DNA of 64,000 nucleotides from Megalobrama amblycephala (GCF_018812025.1 NC_063049.1:34849447-34913446); one strand, 5' to 3'; counted from the stretch's first letter, positions 11,948-24,600 are shown. The notes: generated by a model not told the origin, from the sequence alone. Made by a program: numbers and translations.

Positions 11948-13714
11948 AGGGGTGCATTTCCCAAAAGCATCGTTAGACAACTAACATTGCAAGTTCCATC
12001 ATTACATTACATTGAACATAGTTCAATGATTTGGTGTTTCCCGAAACCATAGTTCAAATGAACATTTTGCAAACTGCATCCCAAGCTCTCGAACTGTGGT
12101 TAAAAGCATAGTTTCTTGTTTTTATGACGTGGACTTAAGATACCGATTAGGGCTGAAACGATTAGTCGACATTACCGACAACGTCGACAATAAAAAATTG
12201 TCGACAAATATTTTTGTTGTTGAATAGTCTCTTGATCTCATATTACCTATTTGAAGGGCCTGCAATAACACGGTGTAACCAGTGGGGCGTTGTAGTGCAG
12301 CCCTCCCGGATCCAATCCAATAAAAGAAGTCAGAGCTTTGGAGTGCATAGTGCAAACAAAGTCGAAACCGTGAAATGTGGGAGATTAACATAGCATAAAC
12401 ATAACAAACATAACGTTTAGCATAACTACAGAATACGGTCATGCAGGGCCACCAACTCTCATTCAAACTTACTGTTCTCACGCCACACGTCCCACACAGT
12501 AAAAGATGCATCGCAGAGCAAAGAGGACACAGACAACAGATCAGGTTACTTTTGATATAAAACCAAGTCTCAGCTTTTAAATTCTGTCAGTTTTACTACG
12601 GGATTCAAACAATACTTGTGGTTGTTACGCTGTTTAACTTGGAGCGGCAGATCGCTGTAAACACCTCAGGTCAAGCGGCATGTGAACATATCCCTCTCTG
12701 CTATTACAGCGTGAAATAAACATGAATGAACATCAAAAAGTACTTACTGAACTTACTGAAATGAATCCATCTCTAATGTAATTACCTAATCAGAGTTTTA
12801 ACTGCAGAAAGAAGTCAATAAAACTTGCAAACAAATATATCACACAAAATGTAATTTACCTCAGGAAAGCCATTCAATGACCATAAACTCAATAGTTGTA
12901 GTGTATATATATATTTTCAAATATAGTATATATATATATATATATATATTTGAAAATAAATAAATAAATATATATATATATTATTTATTAAGTTATTACA
13001 ATTCCCAGACTTAAAAACACAGTACCAGTCATTGTAACAGTTGGACTATTGATGACTTCTGAGGAGGAAAGAAACGACAATAAAGGATATTGGTCTATTC
13101 AGTTGGCTTGAAAATCATTAAACATGCACTTTCAAAAGCTGAAGTGATTTCCTTGTTTTATTTACTAGTTAAAGTACAGTATAACTCAATATTTTAACTA
13201 ATTGCTAAAGTAGAATAATCGAACAAAGCTTACTGATTAACCAGTGCAATATTCCATGATTAGTCAATTAATTGTTCCAATAATCGATAGATTAATCGAT
13301 TATCAAAATAATCGTTTGTTGCAGCCCTAATACCGATTTATTGAGCAAAATAAGCAAGCTGACATTAAGTACAATGTATATCTTTTATTTCGATTATATA
13401 TACAAATGTCATTTACATTTTAGTTTGTCAAGAGATTTTAAGCACAGTTTTTGAAGAGTGTGTATGTGTGTACATGCTCTAATACGTAAGAACGAGCCTA
13501 TGATTGAATCTGGAAATAAAGCAAAAGTAGTCTTCAGATTCCATGTCCGTAATTTATAGCAAAAAAAAAATCATTCACCAACATGGCTGAACGACAGGTT
13601 GGTGACAATATGGTTTCGGGAAACAGTCGTGACTAGTTGATTTGTTCAATGATGCATCGTACTATGGTATTGAAGAAAGCGAGTTACGTCGTTGTACGGG
13701 AAACGCATACGCCT
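11948..13714. mobile_element. Cyprinid MITE-like element split by a hAT element
   Basis: The left part has GGGGTGCATTTCCCAAAAGC and TGGTGTTTCCCGAAACCATA; the right part has the complementary pattern (GGTTTCGGGAAACAG, ACGGGAAACGCATACGCC). The two flanks of the inserted hAT element join smoothly across it after one copy of ATACCGAT is removed. Terminal duplications of the outer element are not clear, so its superfamily is left open. Confidence 0.7.
12148..13329. mobile_element. hAT-type element with intact 8-bp duplication
   Basis: Ends TAGGGCTGAAACGATTAGTC (left) and TTTGTTGCAGCCCTA (right), with ATACCGAT duplicated at 12140-12147 and 13330-13337. Subterminal ATTAGTCGAC and TAATCGAT motifs lie near the ends. 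The 1182-bp interior shows no recognisable transposase domain; the frame 12122-12511 on the minus strand runs out of the element and is not convincing. An AT-rich inverted repeat lies at about 12905-12985. Confidence 0.9.
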
Positions 13715-13897
13715 CTCCCATGGGATATCTAAGAAGGCAGAGTGGACACTAGTAATATACACACACATACACACACAAGATATTGCTTCCATCAGTAAGG
13801 CTCAATATTACTAAAATGGTCATTAATAAAGTAACTCACTTTGAGATGAGCAAAGAGCACTGTTGCAGAAATCATCAGTATTAATAATTGTAGCATA

Positions 13898-14043
13898 TTT
13901 TCGGTTGGTTGGTTGGTAGGTAAGTCGGGCAGTCGGTGGGTCAGTAGGTAAGTAGTTTGGTTTGTTTGGTTGGATGGTTTGGTTAAATGGTTGGCTTGGA
14001 TGTTTGGGTTGGATGGGTAGGGAGGTAGGTAGGTAGTTAGATA
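13898..14043 (+). repeat. Degenerate GGTT/GGTA/GGAT tetranucleotide tract
   Basis: GGTTGGTTGGTTGGTAGG followed by imperfect GGTT, GGAT and GGTA words, ending in GTAGGTAGGTAG. An old, mutated microsatellite. Confidence 0.85.
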
Positions 14044-14529
14044 GGCGTGCCAGTACAGCTCCTGTCTACCTGAATGGGGAAAGTGAGTTTCTCATCCTAC
14101 ACTCTCCCTGGTTTATTAACTCCCAACCTGGGGGCATAGTCCCAGTCCCTAATCAATATTTAAATAAACTTCCTTACAATAGCTTTTACCATTGCTAGCA
14201 TGTGAATATCAATTGTCACAACCAATTTATAGGCTAATTTAAAAAAAAAAAAAATTGCCATAAACAAAAAGCAAATTTACAAGATGAATTGAATTGTCTA
14301 AAGTAAATCTGACAGATTAAACTGTCTTGTTTGCTTTTTTACGTCTTGCATACCTGATAGCCTGACTCGTCACTGTTTATTGTAAGAAATATGACAAAGT
14401 GATTGATGGATGGACTCCCGAAAGAGGAGTGACAGCTCAAAGTGTGTGGAGATGGCAGCTAAATCGATCTGAAGGAAACAGGAAACCGCCATTACCTAAT
14501 CCTGCCATGTCCTTGCATCAGGAATCGTT
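14044..14529. other. Unassigned non-coding sequence
   Basis: Nothing recognised apart from an A tract near 14241-14254. Confidence 0.45.
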
Positions 14530-14660
14530 TTAGTATTACTTATATACTAATATTTATTTTATTTTAATATTTTTAGTTTTCATTTTAGTTTTATTAATTT
14601 TGTTATGTGCTTTTCTCATTTTTTTTATTTTTTATATTTTAATATTTTAATATTTTTCTG
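14530..14660 (+). repeat. T-rich dispersed repeat (TTTTAGTTTT type)
   Basis: Low-complexity TTTAGTTTTCATTTTAGTTT sequence resembling 39545-39735. It may be part of a MITE interior; the borders are uncertain. Confidence 0.45.
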
Positions 14661-15256
14661 TCTGAATGCAATGATACGATGTCCTACCTGCCTGTCAACA
14701 TATCTATCTCCATACCTCCCTGCACCCTGCTCGTGTAGACATCACACATCATCAGTGCGTTCCGTAAGGCTATGCAGAATTGTAGACAGACAGCCACCGA
14801 GTACCATAAACAAACAGAAACCACCTTTTACATTTGTCCTGAACCAAAAATATATAAATAAAAAAAAATTAAAACAATCTCATGCTGCGTTCAAGCCATG
14901 TTGTACCCATAATTACAAGATGGCAACCCGTGACGTTCTACCCAGAGCTGTTCAGGTCCTCAGACTCAGATTTAAGCGTTTCTATGTCAACACTATCAAT
15001 GCTGAAATGAATCTACAGCAGTCAGGTGGTACAGGTCAGTGCCCTTTAAGTAGTTTACCTTCATTGATATTGTAATGTTATTAATTTTGAGACATGAGGT
15101 AATTTAACGCCGTCTCTCATGACGCTTAGCAGACTCTACTCTGCGCGTTCATGTGTTTTGGAGGAGGCGTGGCTTTGGAGAGCTCTCTGAAATTACCTAC
15201 CCTACCTTTAAACTTAATAATTTCAGTTAGCTGCCAAGGCAAGATTTCTAAATTTG
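14661..15256. other. Unassigned non-coding sequence
   Basis: A 156-codon open frame spans 14605-15075, but it starts in the T-rich repeat, contains a low-complexity Asn/Lys stretch and resembles no known domain. I do not call it a gene. Confidence 0.45.
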
Positions 15257-15369
15257 TTAAAGGGGTCATGACAATAGAAATCAAATTTGCCTTGATCTTT
15301 TGACATACTGTATAAAAGATCTTTGTACCATTAAAACATTGTGCAAGTTTTATAGCTTAAAATGTCCTC

Positions 15370-15412
<43 letters not shown>

Positions 15413-15625
15413 AGAGAGAAAAAAAAAATTCTTAATCAAGCTCCAAAAATGGCTCGTTTACATAATGCGGGATCTGTGACGTCACACGGGCAAATACATT
15501 TGCATATGTCTGCCTCCAGAGCAAGACATCAATAATACTTATACATCGTTGCACCATAGGCCCCGCCCACTGGCATTGAGGATCAGAAATTGCTTGTTTA
15601 TTCGCTAACAGTTATTAGCCAATAA
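15257..15625 (+). mobile_element. Dispersed AAAGGGGTCATGACA repeat
   Basis: Begins AAAGGGGTCATGACAATAGA and includes GATCTTTTGACATA, GGGATCTGTGACGTCACA and CACCATAGGCCCCGCCCACT. The same order recurs at 55773-56185 with different decay. Probably a DNA-type repeat, non-coding. Confidence 0.75.
15372..15408 (+). repeat. (GA)n microsatellite
   Basis: About 18 GA units inside the repeat above, followed by an impure GA/GAAA tail to about 15430. The other copy, at 55773, lacks it, so the run expanded locally. Confidence 0.95.
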
Positions 15626-16318
15626 ATTTGTTTAATGCGAGCAACTTTTTATACAATACAGGCTCAGATGTGTTGACTCAATGTTTAACACTTTCAATGG
15701 TCAATAATTAATAAAGAGGCATTCTTTTTTATATGTCAGTCGAACATGAATGACTGCAGGTGAAGTCATGTACCTGCACAGCATGTTAAATAAATCCTCA
15801 TTATGAGAGGTTCTCCAGTCTGATTGATTAGCAGATTGATCCACGCTCTCCTGGGCATCTGTACTTGTGCCTGGTCTGCTGGGAGGACCCGAGTCTGTGG
15901 CTCTTCGCCATCTCATTAAAAAGCACCCCATCGGGTGGTGCTGAGAAGGAGGGATGTTCTCTGTAATGCCAAAACTATCCTCTGAGACCAGAAAAACAAA
16001 CACTAACATTTAGAGAACAGCTCAAAGATAGAGCATCCCACTATATCTGTAGTTTGTAGGACTCGCTTGTGACATTATGGGCGTTTGTAATATTACCAGT
16101 CAACTGAAGGTCAAGACTGAGACTGAGAGGGTGGCATTTGCCACTACAGAAAATTAAAGTCATACTCATACTCGACACTTTATAATCATGCCACTGACTA
16201 GGGACGAGAATCGTAAGGAATGTGACACATCCCATTCCGTTTCCTCTTAAAGATTCTGAATCCTTAACAGCAGTGTTAATAATTATTTAAGTATGTCTGG
16301 AAAAGAAACTAAAAGCTG
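15626..16318. other. Unassigned non-coding sequence
   Basis: No repeat or exon recognised. The frame 15701-16009 on the minus strand has no domain resemblance. Confidence 0.45.
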
Positions 16319-16319
16319 A

Positions 16320-16382
16320 AAAATGAAAAATAAAATAAAATAAAATAATAAAATAAAATAAAATAAAATAAAATAAAATAAA
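16320..16382 (+). repeat. (AAAAT)n pentanucleotide tract
   Basis: About 12 AAAAT units with one irregular unit. Confidence 0.95.
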
Positions 16383-16499
16383 TTTTTCATTTTATTTTTT
16401 TTGCAATACCAATGCCAAAACTCATATTGTGTATCTTTAACTACACGTCCATATAAAAAAGTCAGTAACAACATCTTAAGCCCATTCATTGATGCATTT

Positions 16500-16800
16500 G
16501 ATTCACTAAAAAATAATCATAAAAATAACTTTTTCAGGATTCAAACTACATTGGTCAAACTTTACGGTTGTGATTCACTAAAAATAACGAAATCATAAGT
16601 GTCATTTGTTCTGAAATCATACTATACTGGTTGTGCTGTATGTATTTAATTCACTAAAAAGAACCTGTTCATAAGATTCATTTGTGTGTGAAATTTACTA
16701 CCTTGGTCACACTGTACAGTTTTGAATCAGTACAAAGAACTGACTCATAAGAGTCACTTGCTCGAGAAATAGACTACACTGATGGGTGTGTTTCATTGTT
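16500..16800 (+). repeat. Diverged tandem array, about 75-bp unit
   Basis: Four units begin at about 16500, 16572, 16649 and 16724 with GATTCACTAAAAA, GATTCACTAAAAATAAC, AATTCACTAAAAAGAACC and GAATCAGTACAAAGAAC. Each continues through a CATAAG-type block and an ACTACACTGG/ACTATACTGG/ACTACCTTGG block. Spacings of 72, 77 and 75 bp support a tandem origin. Confidence 0.75.
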
Positions 16801-18021
16801 TTGATCTGGTATTTTTCTATTCTGAATAAAATCCAGTTTCCAGTGTCCAAACTTAGTGTTGACAGCACAAACAATTTAGGCCTGTTTCACACATCTTACA
16901 TCCTCAGAACATAAATGAAGCAGCACAATTACAACAGCAGGCTCTCATCAAGCTTTCACAGCGACAGGGTTCCTGAGCCATGGCTCTATACAGAAAAATA
17001 AAAAGACCTCTGGGTTATCACAGTTCAGCGCTGAAACGCTACATGCAGCAGGGCACCAAAATGAATATGTGCCACTTACATGCTGCCAAAAAACAACAAC
17101 AGAGGATACAAGCCTTATTCTTATTTCTTGTTCCTTCAACACTTTTTCCAAAGTCTCAATCCACTTTCTACAGAATCTCTCCTCGCCCTTTTCTTATCGA
17201 ATTATCCCATTTCCCAGTACTCCCTGTTTTTATAAGCAAAAAGAGATCTAGAGTATTCGTTTTAGCCATGTGAGAAGTATCATCCTGCTGGAAGCCTGGC
17301 TGAGCCGATCTCCTGCAGACATTAATTGTAAGAGGAAGTGGATTAGTGAATTAAGGGGATCAGGGAACTGGTCGGCGCTGAGCTGAGAGGAGATTGGGGA
17401 GAGGGGTATAACGGAGAGATCAGATCTGCCCGCCTGCACAGCTCCAGGAGTCCGTGAGGAAACTGAGCCTTAGACGGGGGATCAGAGTGATGGAGAAACC
17501 AAGAAAAAGACATGCAAGACCACAAGCTGTCAGAATGTGTGTGGGAAAAGCTTTGGAGTCTGCACGAATTACGGGCCTAAGGTTTGTTTCACACATGCCC
17601 AGCCTCCTGCATCGCAGCAATGTACCTACAACAGCAGGTCCACAGTGTTGTCACACTGACAGCGCTTCTGCTGTGTAACAGAGAGGAGGCTATGATTCAT
17701 GAGTTATTGAATATTTCCTTTAGGAATGGCCAAAAGCTATAAAATGGTTATCAGGAGCAAGCCATTTCTAATATTTTTCAAACTTGATCATCATGAAATA
17801 TACACAACTGATTTTTTTTTAAATATCTCTTATGCTTATTTGCTCAAAAAAAATAGTAAAAACTTAAATATTATTACAATTTAAAATTACTAATGTTAAA
17901 ATGTATGTTTTTTGAAAAAAAGTAACATTCTCCCTTTAAATAATTTATGCAAATTATATTGAAAGAATTAAAAGAGCAGTTTCACATGTTTTGTGCCGCT
18001 GGTCGAGGTTGATATGGGATT
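16801..18021. other. Unassigned sequence with possible regulatory block
   Basis: No repeat recognised. 17250-17680 is non-repetitive, GC-richer and contains CAGACATTAATTGTAAGAGG and GTGAATTAAGGGGATCAGG. Several overlapping frames on both strands argue against coding. 17690-18020 is AT-rich. Confidence 0.4.
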
Positions 18022-18154
18022 TATAAAATAATTAGTAACAAGTAATGCAATACTTTTTTAGAGAGAGTAATTAGTAACAGTAATCTAATTACACAGTTTG
18101 AATTTGTAATTAGGAGTAATTAATTACTTTTTTAGAGAAACGTACCCAACACTG
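18022..18154 (-). mobile_element. hAT-type MITE end (CCCAACACTG)
   Basis: GTAATTAGTAACAGTAATCT and TACTTTTTTAGAGAAACG lead to the terminus GTACCCAACACTG. Reading the complement, CAGTGTTGGGTAC is a hAT-like terminus common in fish. The opposite end is not recognisable. Confidence 0.65.
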
Positions 18155-18185
18155 TATATGGTAATGCATTTTATGCCGATTTGGT

Positions 18186-18330
18186 GTTTAATAAACATTT
18201 CTTATTATCTACGATGAAAACAGTGGTGCTACTAAATATTTTTTTCATAAATGGAAAGTTCAAAAGAACAGCTTTTACTTGAAATAGAAATATTTTGAAA
18301 CATTATAAAATTTTATTCATCATCTTTCAT
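18186..18330 (+). mobile_element. Interior fragment of the ACTGTTCAAAA repeat family
   Basis: AAACAGTGGTGCTACTAAAT and AAAGTTCAAAAGAACAGC are interior landmarks of the family found more completely at 39158-39870. No termini are present. Confidence 0.6.
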
Positions 18331-18589
18331 GGAGGCAAGCAAATGTCAGCCACCCATAAAATAAAATTTACAAAATAATAAAATAAAAATGAATGAATGA
18401 AAAAATGTTTTTATAGTAATTATAACAATGGAAAAAACACACATCACACACACACACAAAAAAGATTAATTTCACAGAGGCTGTGTTTTTTAGCACAACA
18501 TAATGGAATAGAAAGTGTATGAATCATAATAGAAATAGAAATCTTTAAAAAAAAAAAAATTATATATACCTATTTAAATCTTTGAGCTG

Positions 18590-18930
18590 CATATATATCA
18601 CCTGCATCATTTATTCGGGATGTCTCGCTCTCATCGCATTTTTCGAATGACTCACAGGGGTGTGTAATTTAGCAGCTTTATGGCTGGGCTAATTGCTGAT
18701 ATATTTTGGTGGGAGTCTATCGAGGAGCGGGTCATGGCCTCCTTCCTCCCTTGATTAGCACAGGTCAGAGATAATGAGTGAGAGGTTCATAGCGGCTGCC
18801 AAGCCCCTCGACTTATCAGTACGCACCTCGGGTCAACCTTTTGATCTCGGCTTTTGGAGTCCAGGGCAGGCTGACCACATGAGGATAACAGCAGAGGTGG
18901 AGGAATGGGGGTTCTAGCCTTTAATTAAGA
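18590..18930. promoter_or_regulatory. Candidate conserved non-coding element
   Basis: About 340 bp of non-repetitive, higher-GC sequence within AT-rich repeats. It carries TAAT-core motifs (GGCTAATTGCTGATA, CTTGATTAGCACAGG, AGATAATGAG) of the homeodomain/POU type. No splice-bounded open frame is evident. The call rests on composition and motif density only. Confidence 0.3.
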
Positions 18931-18959
18931 GCTGTCTTTCATAACTCACCATATTATAG

Positions 18960-19010
18960 ATAAAAATAATAATAATAAAAAAATAAAATAAAATAAAATA
19001 AGATGAAATA
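18960..19010 (+). repeat. Short AAT/AAAAT tract
   Basis: AATAATAATAAT then AAAAT units, impure. Confidence 0.85.
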
Positions 19011-19757
19011 GCTTCTTCGGTTTAGTTGATTTAGTTGCATTGATTCTGACCAAAGATTTATTTATTCTCCAACACAAACCAGTTTTTTTTTTTTTTTTTG
19101 CTTTTTTTCCTCCAAACACATACACAGAAGCTATCTTAAAATGTTAATGTACGATTAAGATTGTCCAAGCTCACACAAAGAACAGCATTCAGACTCAATA
19201 TGCAATGCACTTTTTGACCTATAGAGGTCACTGTGTGTGTAACCACCACTGTGACAGCGCTAGCTACTGTAGGTAGCATGAGGCTCGTCACATGACTGCA
19301 ACACCCTGAACCTGTACTTGACCTGCCAATCACCCAATCACCAAACTAGTTTCCCATATTAAGCAACATCTAACCACAGCCAGTTCTCTGTGGAATCGCA
19401 TTTGTAAATACAGCAAACGGCCAGGGTCTATCGGTGTTGGTCATACAAGTACGTGAACTGCCTTCCAATGCTGCAAAACGTAATGGCCTGGTGAGTACGC
19501 CTGGATACACACCAAGAGAGGTCATATGTTATCTACGATGTCAGGTGTACCTTCACCTCCAGATGGGCAAAACATGTCACATTCAATTCTTAAGCTAGTT
19601 TACAACACTTAGGTCTGAGACATTCCCTACCCAAGTATGTGAGCAAAAATTCTTCAAGTTACCCAATCTCAGTTGTGAAACATATCACTGTGAAATGTGG
19701 GAGAAAATTTTAAATGTAAAGCTAATAGAATTGGCAGATACAAGGGGTGTTACACAG
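19011..19757. other. Unassigned non-coding sequence
   Basis: A T tract at 19084-19099; otherwise nothing recognised. Confidence 0.45.
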
Positions 19758-19760
19758 GTA

Positions 19761-19962
19761 CTGGGGCAAGTTGCATAAACATAGCTATTATGTTAAGACT
19801 GTGTCTTAAGAACCAGTATGAGCAACAGTTAGTTAGGGGTAATCAGTCTTACTTTTCGGTATTAAATTAGACCAATCAAAGATTTTATATAAGTCTTAAA
19901 GAAAAAAAAAATGATGACTAACTTATAAGACTAGACTTAGCAGTTTATGCAACCGGCCCCTG
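19761..19962. mobile_element. Small MITE with inverted ends
   Basis: The left end CTGGGGCAAGTTGCATAAAC and the right end GTTTATGCAACCGGCCCCTG are complementary with three mismatches. Further inward, TTAAGACTGTGTCTTAAG pairs loosely with CTTATAAGACTAGACTTAG. At about 202 bp it is too short to code. No flanking duplication is convincing, so the superfamily is open. Confidence 0.75.
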
Positions 19963-20123
19963 GTGTAAATTCCTAACCATTCTTAAAACAAAATAGAATT
20001 TACTTGAGAAGTAAAACTGCATAAGATATAGATTGTCCTTCTCAAACCATGGGAAAAACTGTTCAAAACAATAAATAAAAAATAAAAAAGTAAATAGAAA
20101 ATGATAAAAAAAATAATAAAATA

Positions 20124-20126
<3 letters not shown>

Positions 20127-20212
<86 letters not shown>
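20127..20212. repeat. (AT)n microsatellite
   Basis: AT run of about 86 bp. The reading frame through it (19945-20373, minus) is a microsatellite artefact. Confidence 0.97.
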
Positions 20213-20220
<8 letters not shown>

Positions 20221-21298
20221 TATTTTTTTTAACAGCCATAGCATTGGTGCTAAAAGTCCAATTCCAGAATTATGTTTTGGAGTGACGGCAGGTGTGTAGT
20301 GACACAATGCTGGGCACCAGATCAACTGATATAATTTTATCACTCCTCTCTTTGTGCAGAGTGTCTTAGGCATGTGTTTGTTTTACGATGTTCCGTGACT
20401 AAAATATCCACGTGCCCCTTTACAGCATTTGCAGGTACTGAGCCAAGTGACCATGACAACACTGTACTGACTAAAAGTGATACACAGAGAGTTTCCAGGA
20501 ACAGCCGAATCACTTTGCCTGCCCATCCCTTTCTCGTTCTCTCTCTTTCATTTTTTCCCCTTTCCTTCTATATCTCACTTTCAACCTGAAGTAACAGGTT
20601 GTTGGAACAGTAGGGGTTTGTGTTAATAAGGGCTATATGAGTTCGGTCAGGTCTGAGGTCAGCTCTCTGCTGGAAGTAGAGTTGCACATAAGTGTGAGTC
20701 AAAAGAAGTAAAAGATCTGCTTTAAAAAAGCCCTTGAAACCATTTGAGTCACAGCGCATGGGGAAAATAATCACCAGTGACCTAACATATAGACATAAAC
20801 CTCCGGGCATTACGTCTTTATTTCTGGTAAACACTGAACAATAAATACTTAATCTTGAATTCAGTAAGAATATAGGCATCAGATGTGTGCATTATTCAAA
20901 TCACTTAATCTCAGTTTGTAGCTTTGGCTGAGGGAATCTATGTGTCAAAGCTTGCAGGAAAGGATTGAATAATTAGCTACAAAGCTTCAGTTAGGATGAC
21001 AGAGTGTTTACAAATCAATGAAGTTCACTCATTGTCAGTATCTGTGCTGTGAAACAGTGACTGACAGGTAGGACAGATGACCCAGAAAGATATGTACTGC
21101 TAGACCTGTTCGTCCACATGAGAAAACTTAGATGAGCTGGAACACTCTCACACACATATGAATATTCACACATACACACACCGCTACAAAACGTAGTGCT
21201 TTAAAAAACACTGAATAAACAGTAGCTTAGTTTACATGGACCCTAATAATCTGATTGTAATTGGACTTATAAATCAGAATAAAAAAAGTAATGTAACC
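20213..21298. other. Unassigned non-coding sequence
   Basis: No repeat family or domain recognised. Open frames at 20374-20589 (+) and 20568-20879 (-) are unsupported. Confidence 0.45.
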
Positions 21299-21299
21299 A

Positions 21300-21379
<80 letters not shown>

Positions 21380-21494
21380 CATCTATCCATCCGTCTGTCT
21401 ATCATCTATCTATCTATCTATCTATCTATCTATATATCCATCTATCCATCCATTCATCCATCCATCCATCCATCCATCCATCCATCCATCCATC
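21299..21494 (+). repeat. Compound tetranucleotide array TCTG/TCTA/TCCA
   Basis: About five TCTG units, then a long TCTA block with a few interruptions, then a TCCA block from about 21435 to 21494. Such blocks arise by point mutation followed by expansion of the variant unit. Confidence 0.97.
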
Positions 21495-21519
21495 AACATT
21501 TTAAAACATTCAAATACAA

Positions 21520-21640
21520 GAAGGATATTTTAATTTGTAATAATATTTCACAATATTAGTGTTTTTACTGTATTTTGATCAAATAAATGTTGCTTTGGTG
21601 AATATAGACTTCTTTCAAAGACATTTAAAAATCTTTTTCT
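21520..21640 (-). mobile_element. ACTGTTCAAAA repeat family fragment
   Basis: ATTTCACAATATTAGTG, TTTTGATCAAATAAATG and ACTTCTTTCAAAGACATTTA match landmarks also present at 45560-45897. The terminus is lost. Confidence 0.65.
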
Positions 21641-24600
21641 AAATTTTATGTGATTGGTATGTGAAGTCATTATATCCTTGAATCTGTCTGGCAACCACAC
21701 AAATTAACACCTCAATCTTGACCTAACTGACCTCAATCTTCTTCTGAAATGACAGACTTCTCAACTGCCTAGTAAGTAGCAGCTACACAGTACACTTTAG
21801 GAACCATCTAGCAAGGCCTACATCCCTTCAAACTTCAAATCTCTCTTCAATCAACCCGAGTACACATGGCTTATATAACCTTTAGACTTCAAAATAACCT
21901 TCAAACTATTTTAAACTTCCAAGACTTATCAAGCCAACATTCAAAGTTTGTCTTGATGAAGCTGTACTTGAAAATGTCTGCATAATCCTTTGACTGGAAT
22001 TTCAAGGGATTTGTGACATCGCCAATTCCTTTCTTATTAACTTATTCTTGGACAACACTATCAATTCTGATACCTAATGTCCACTTTTCACAATTCAATC
22101 AATTCCTGATGTCTCACCCAACACTTTTTCACATTTAACATCCTGTATCACTCTGAGAAAATGTCAGATTACGCAAGTACAATGAGTTGCAAATGCTATT
22201 TCATGTTGACACTACCAGATTGAATTGGTGCTCGGCAGCTTTAAGAAGAAAACACAGTGATCTCAGACAGTCATCTGACACACAAAAGAGAGATCAGCAG
22301 GTTATAATTACGAAACCATTGTGTGCTGACAAACTGACTGACAAGCCAACTGATTGTTCCAGTATTGTAAGTATATAAAAGTGCAATGTGAAGAACTTGC
22401 TGTTACTCAAGGCTTGCTCTGCATAGCTGTTTTGGGGAGTTCAGAGAGGAGAACAAATGTCCACATCTTACCTGCAAAGACAAAAAAGAGAGAAAACAAG
22501 ACAATTTAATTTCCTATCACAATGGAATTCACAAACATATACCACAAACAAAACTACCTACATGTACATTCACACTGCATTCAAAAGATTGACATCGCAC
22601 AAACCGTTCTGCATTGTTTATTGGCAGTCAATATACAAACCAAAGGAAATGGTCCTATTTATGCAAACCGACATATATATTTTTGTTTGTTTTTTTGTTC
22701 TGCTGAATCCATTTTGCTTGAGCAATCAGAGCATTCTGAGAGAAGTTATGCATAACCCCAACACATGGGGCCGTGAACAGGTTAGAAACCTGATTGCAGC
22801 TGGGACACATGCCAAAGAACCTTTCTTTTTTCCCCTGCTTCTCTGTACCAGACAGACAGGTTGCATATTTGACTTGGCAGTGATGACTAAATGCAATCTT
22901 ACTATGCAACATGGGTAAAACGACAAGTGTTTAACCCTTTCAGGAAAAACTGCTGGAAATCACTCAGAAATGAATGACAAATCAAGTCATGAAGGCTGGC
23001 AAAACAGGGGGTCATGGGAATGGAATGTGTGGGCATGTTTTTATTAGTATGCACTAAAAGCAAAGTCCCTTTAGGACAAGTCATTTCAAGCTTTCGATTA
23101 AATTTCATATTTGAAATCAACAATGAAATCTGACAACAACTGTATCATAAATTTTGTTTCTAAATGCTCGAATCATGACAAAAAAAAAAAAAGAGGCATT
23201 TTTCAAGCTGAATCAAGACTGTTTATATAGGAACCAGAGCTCCTAACGGCCGCTGCAGTGATGTGATGACTTTACCAATCTGCGATTGGCTCTTATTTAG
23301 AAGGCGAGATTTATTCTGCCATATTACGTGTTGCACTTTCTCCCATTATTAATAATACAAGTGCACCGTCTTTCTATATATAAAGTCTTTGCTAAAAGTA
23401 TATGCTTTGCTGGTGATGCAAAAGTCCATACTTATGAGTATATATAATAAAACATACTCAAAGTACTGGGACATACTTGTTGTTTTTAATTGTTGTGCAT
23501 TTGCATAGATTTTTTTAACATTTAAATGCATTATTACATTACATTATAGTTTTAACATTAAAGAAATCTATAGTAGCTTATGTTTGACTGATAAAAATCA
23601 TAAACTTATCTGTTGCACATTTGATTGTGGGATATATTAGCCTAGAAAGCATGCATATATTCATACTGCTGGGGAAAAAAGGGGTGTTTCTGGTGTACTT
23701 TTTCCAAGATACTATGAATTAGGACACACTAATTGCTATTTAGGATAGAGAATATGCTAATTGAGTTAGCGTGCTGTTGTGCAATTTAGGAGTCAGCAGA
23801 GGCGGGAGAATGTGAGGAATATCAGTGGCTTCTGGTTTAGGCATCAGTGTGCCAGTGTGTGCAAACTACCAATGCTTCACTGCTTCAGTGTACAGGAGGC
23901 TATTGACTCAAATAGAGTTAATATTCCCCTCATCTCCTGATAGGATTTATTGTCATGTTGATTTCGTGGGAGAGAGATAAAAAGATGAGAAGATGAGGAG
24001 AAAATCCCAGATCCAACTTCCTGAATCCCTCAAGCCCACCACTGCTGCTATGTGTGGGAGAAAACAAACCACTTCACAAATCACAGCCAATGGGCAGTTC
24101 TCTAAACTATAGTCACCACTCATTGGATGAAGTAACCAAATTGGCAGAAGAAACAAATTTTGATCTCAAAACTTAATTGGGTGCTAAAAAAGACTAAATG
24201 AACAAACAAATGAATTAATTAAAAGCTTCTCCTAAAAGGCTGCCATTGGAGAATTATGCTTTTTTGCCTGCAGAAATTCAGTAATACCACTTTTCCAATA
24301 ACAAGAAACTATTGCGTTACTAGAATAACCAGCGAAACCATTGTATCTTAGTCAACAATGCTTTTTGACCAGCTTTAACTGTTCACCAGGTCCTCACAAT
24401 CTGGACCAACATGGAAATTCAGTTGTGTTGAAGATAGATTAAAACTGCAGCCCCATGATGCCCACAGATGCTTTATATTTCTGGATCTGCCAGGAAAGAC
24501 ACTCTATGAATAGTGACACTTGAGGAACGAAGAGGCTTTGGAGGGAATCCAGTATACAGGAATAGATGCACCTCCTATAATAACATGATTAACGAACCAT

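Noticed and set aside
14605..15075. Longest plus-strand frame, 156 codons
   Set aside because: Begins in a T-rich repeat, has low-complexity segments, and matches no family I recognise.
19945..20373. 142-codon frame on the minus strand
   Set aside because: Its core is the (AT)n tract at 20127-20212; the flanking codons have no domain resemblance.
21236..21559. 107-codon frame on the plus strand
   Set aside because: Translation of the TCTA/TCCA tetranucleotide array.
22421..22500. Possible splice sites around 22470-22485 (minus strand)
   Set aside because: An acceptor-like CAG and a donor-like GTAAG are adjacent, leaving no exon between them.
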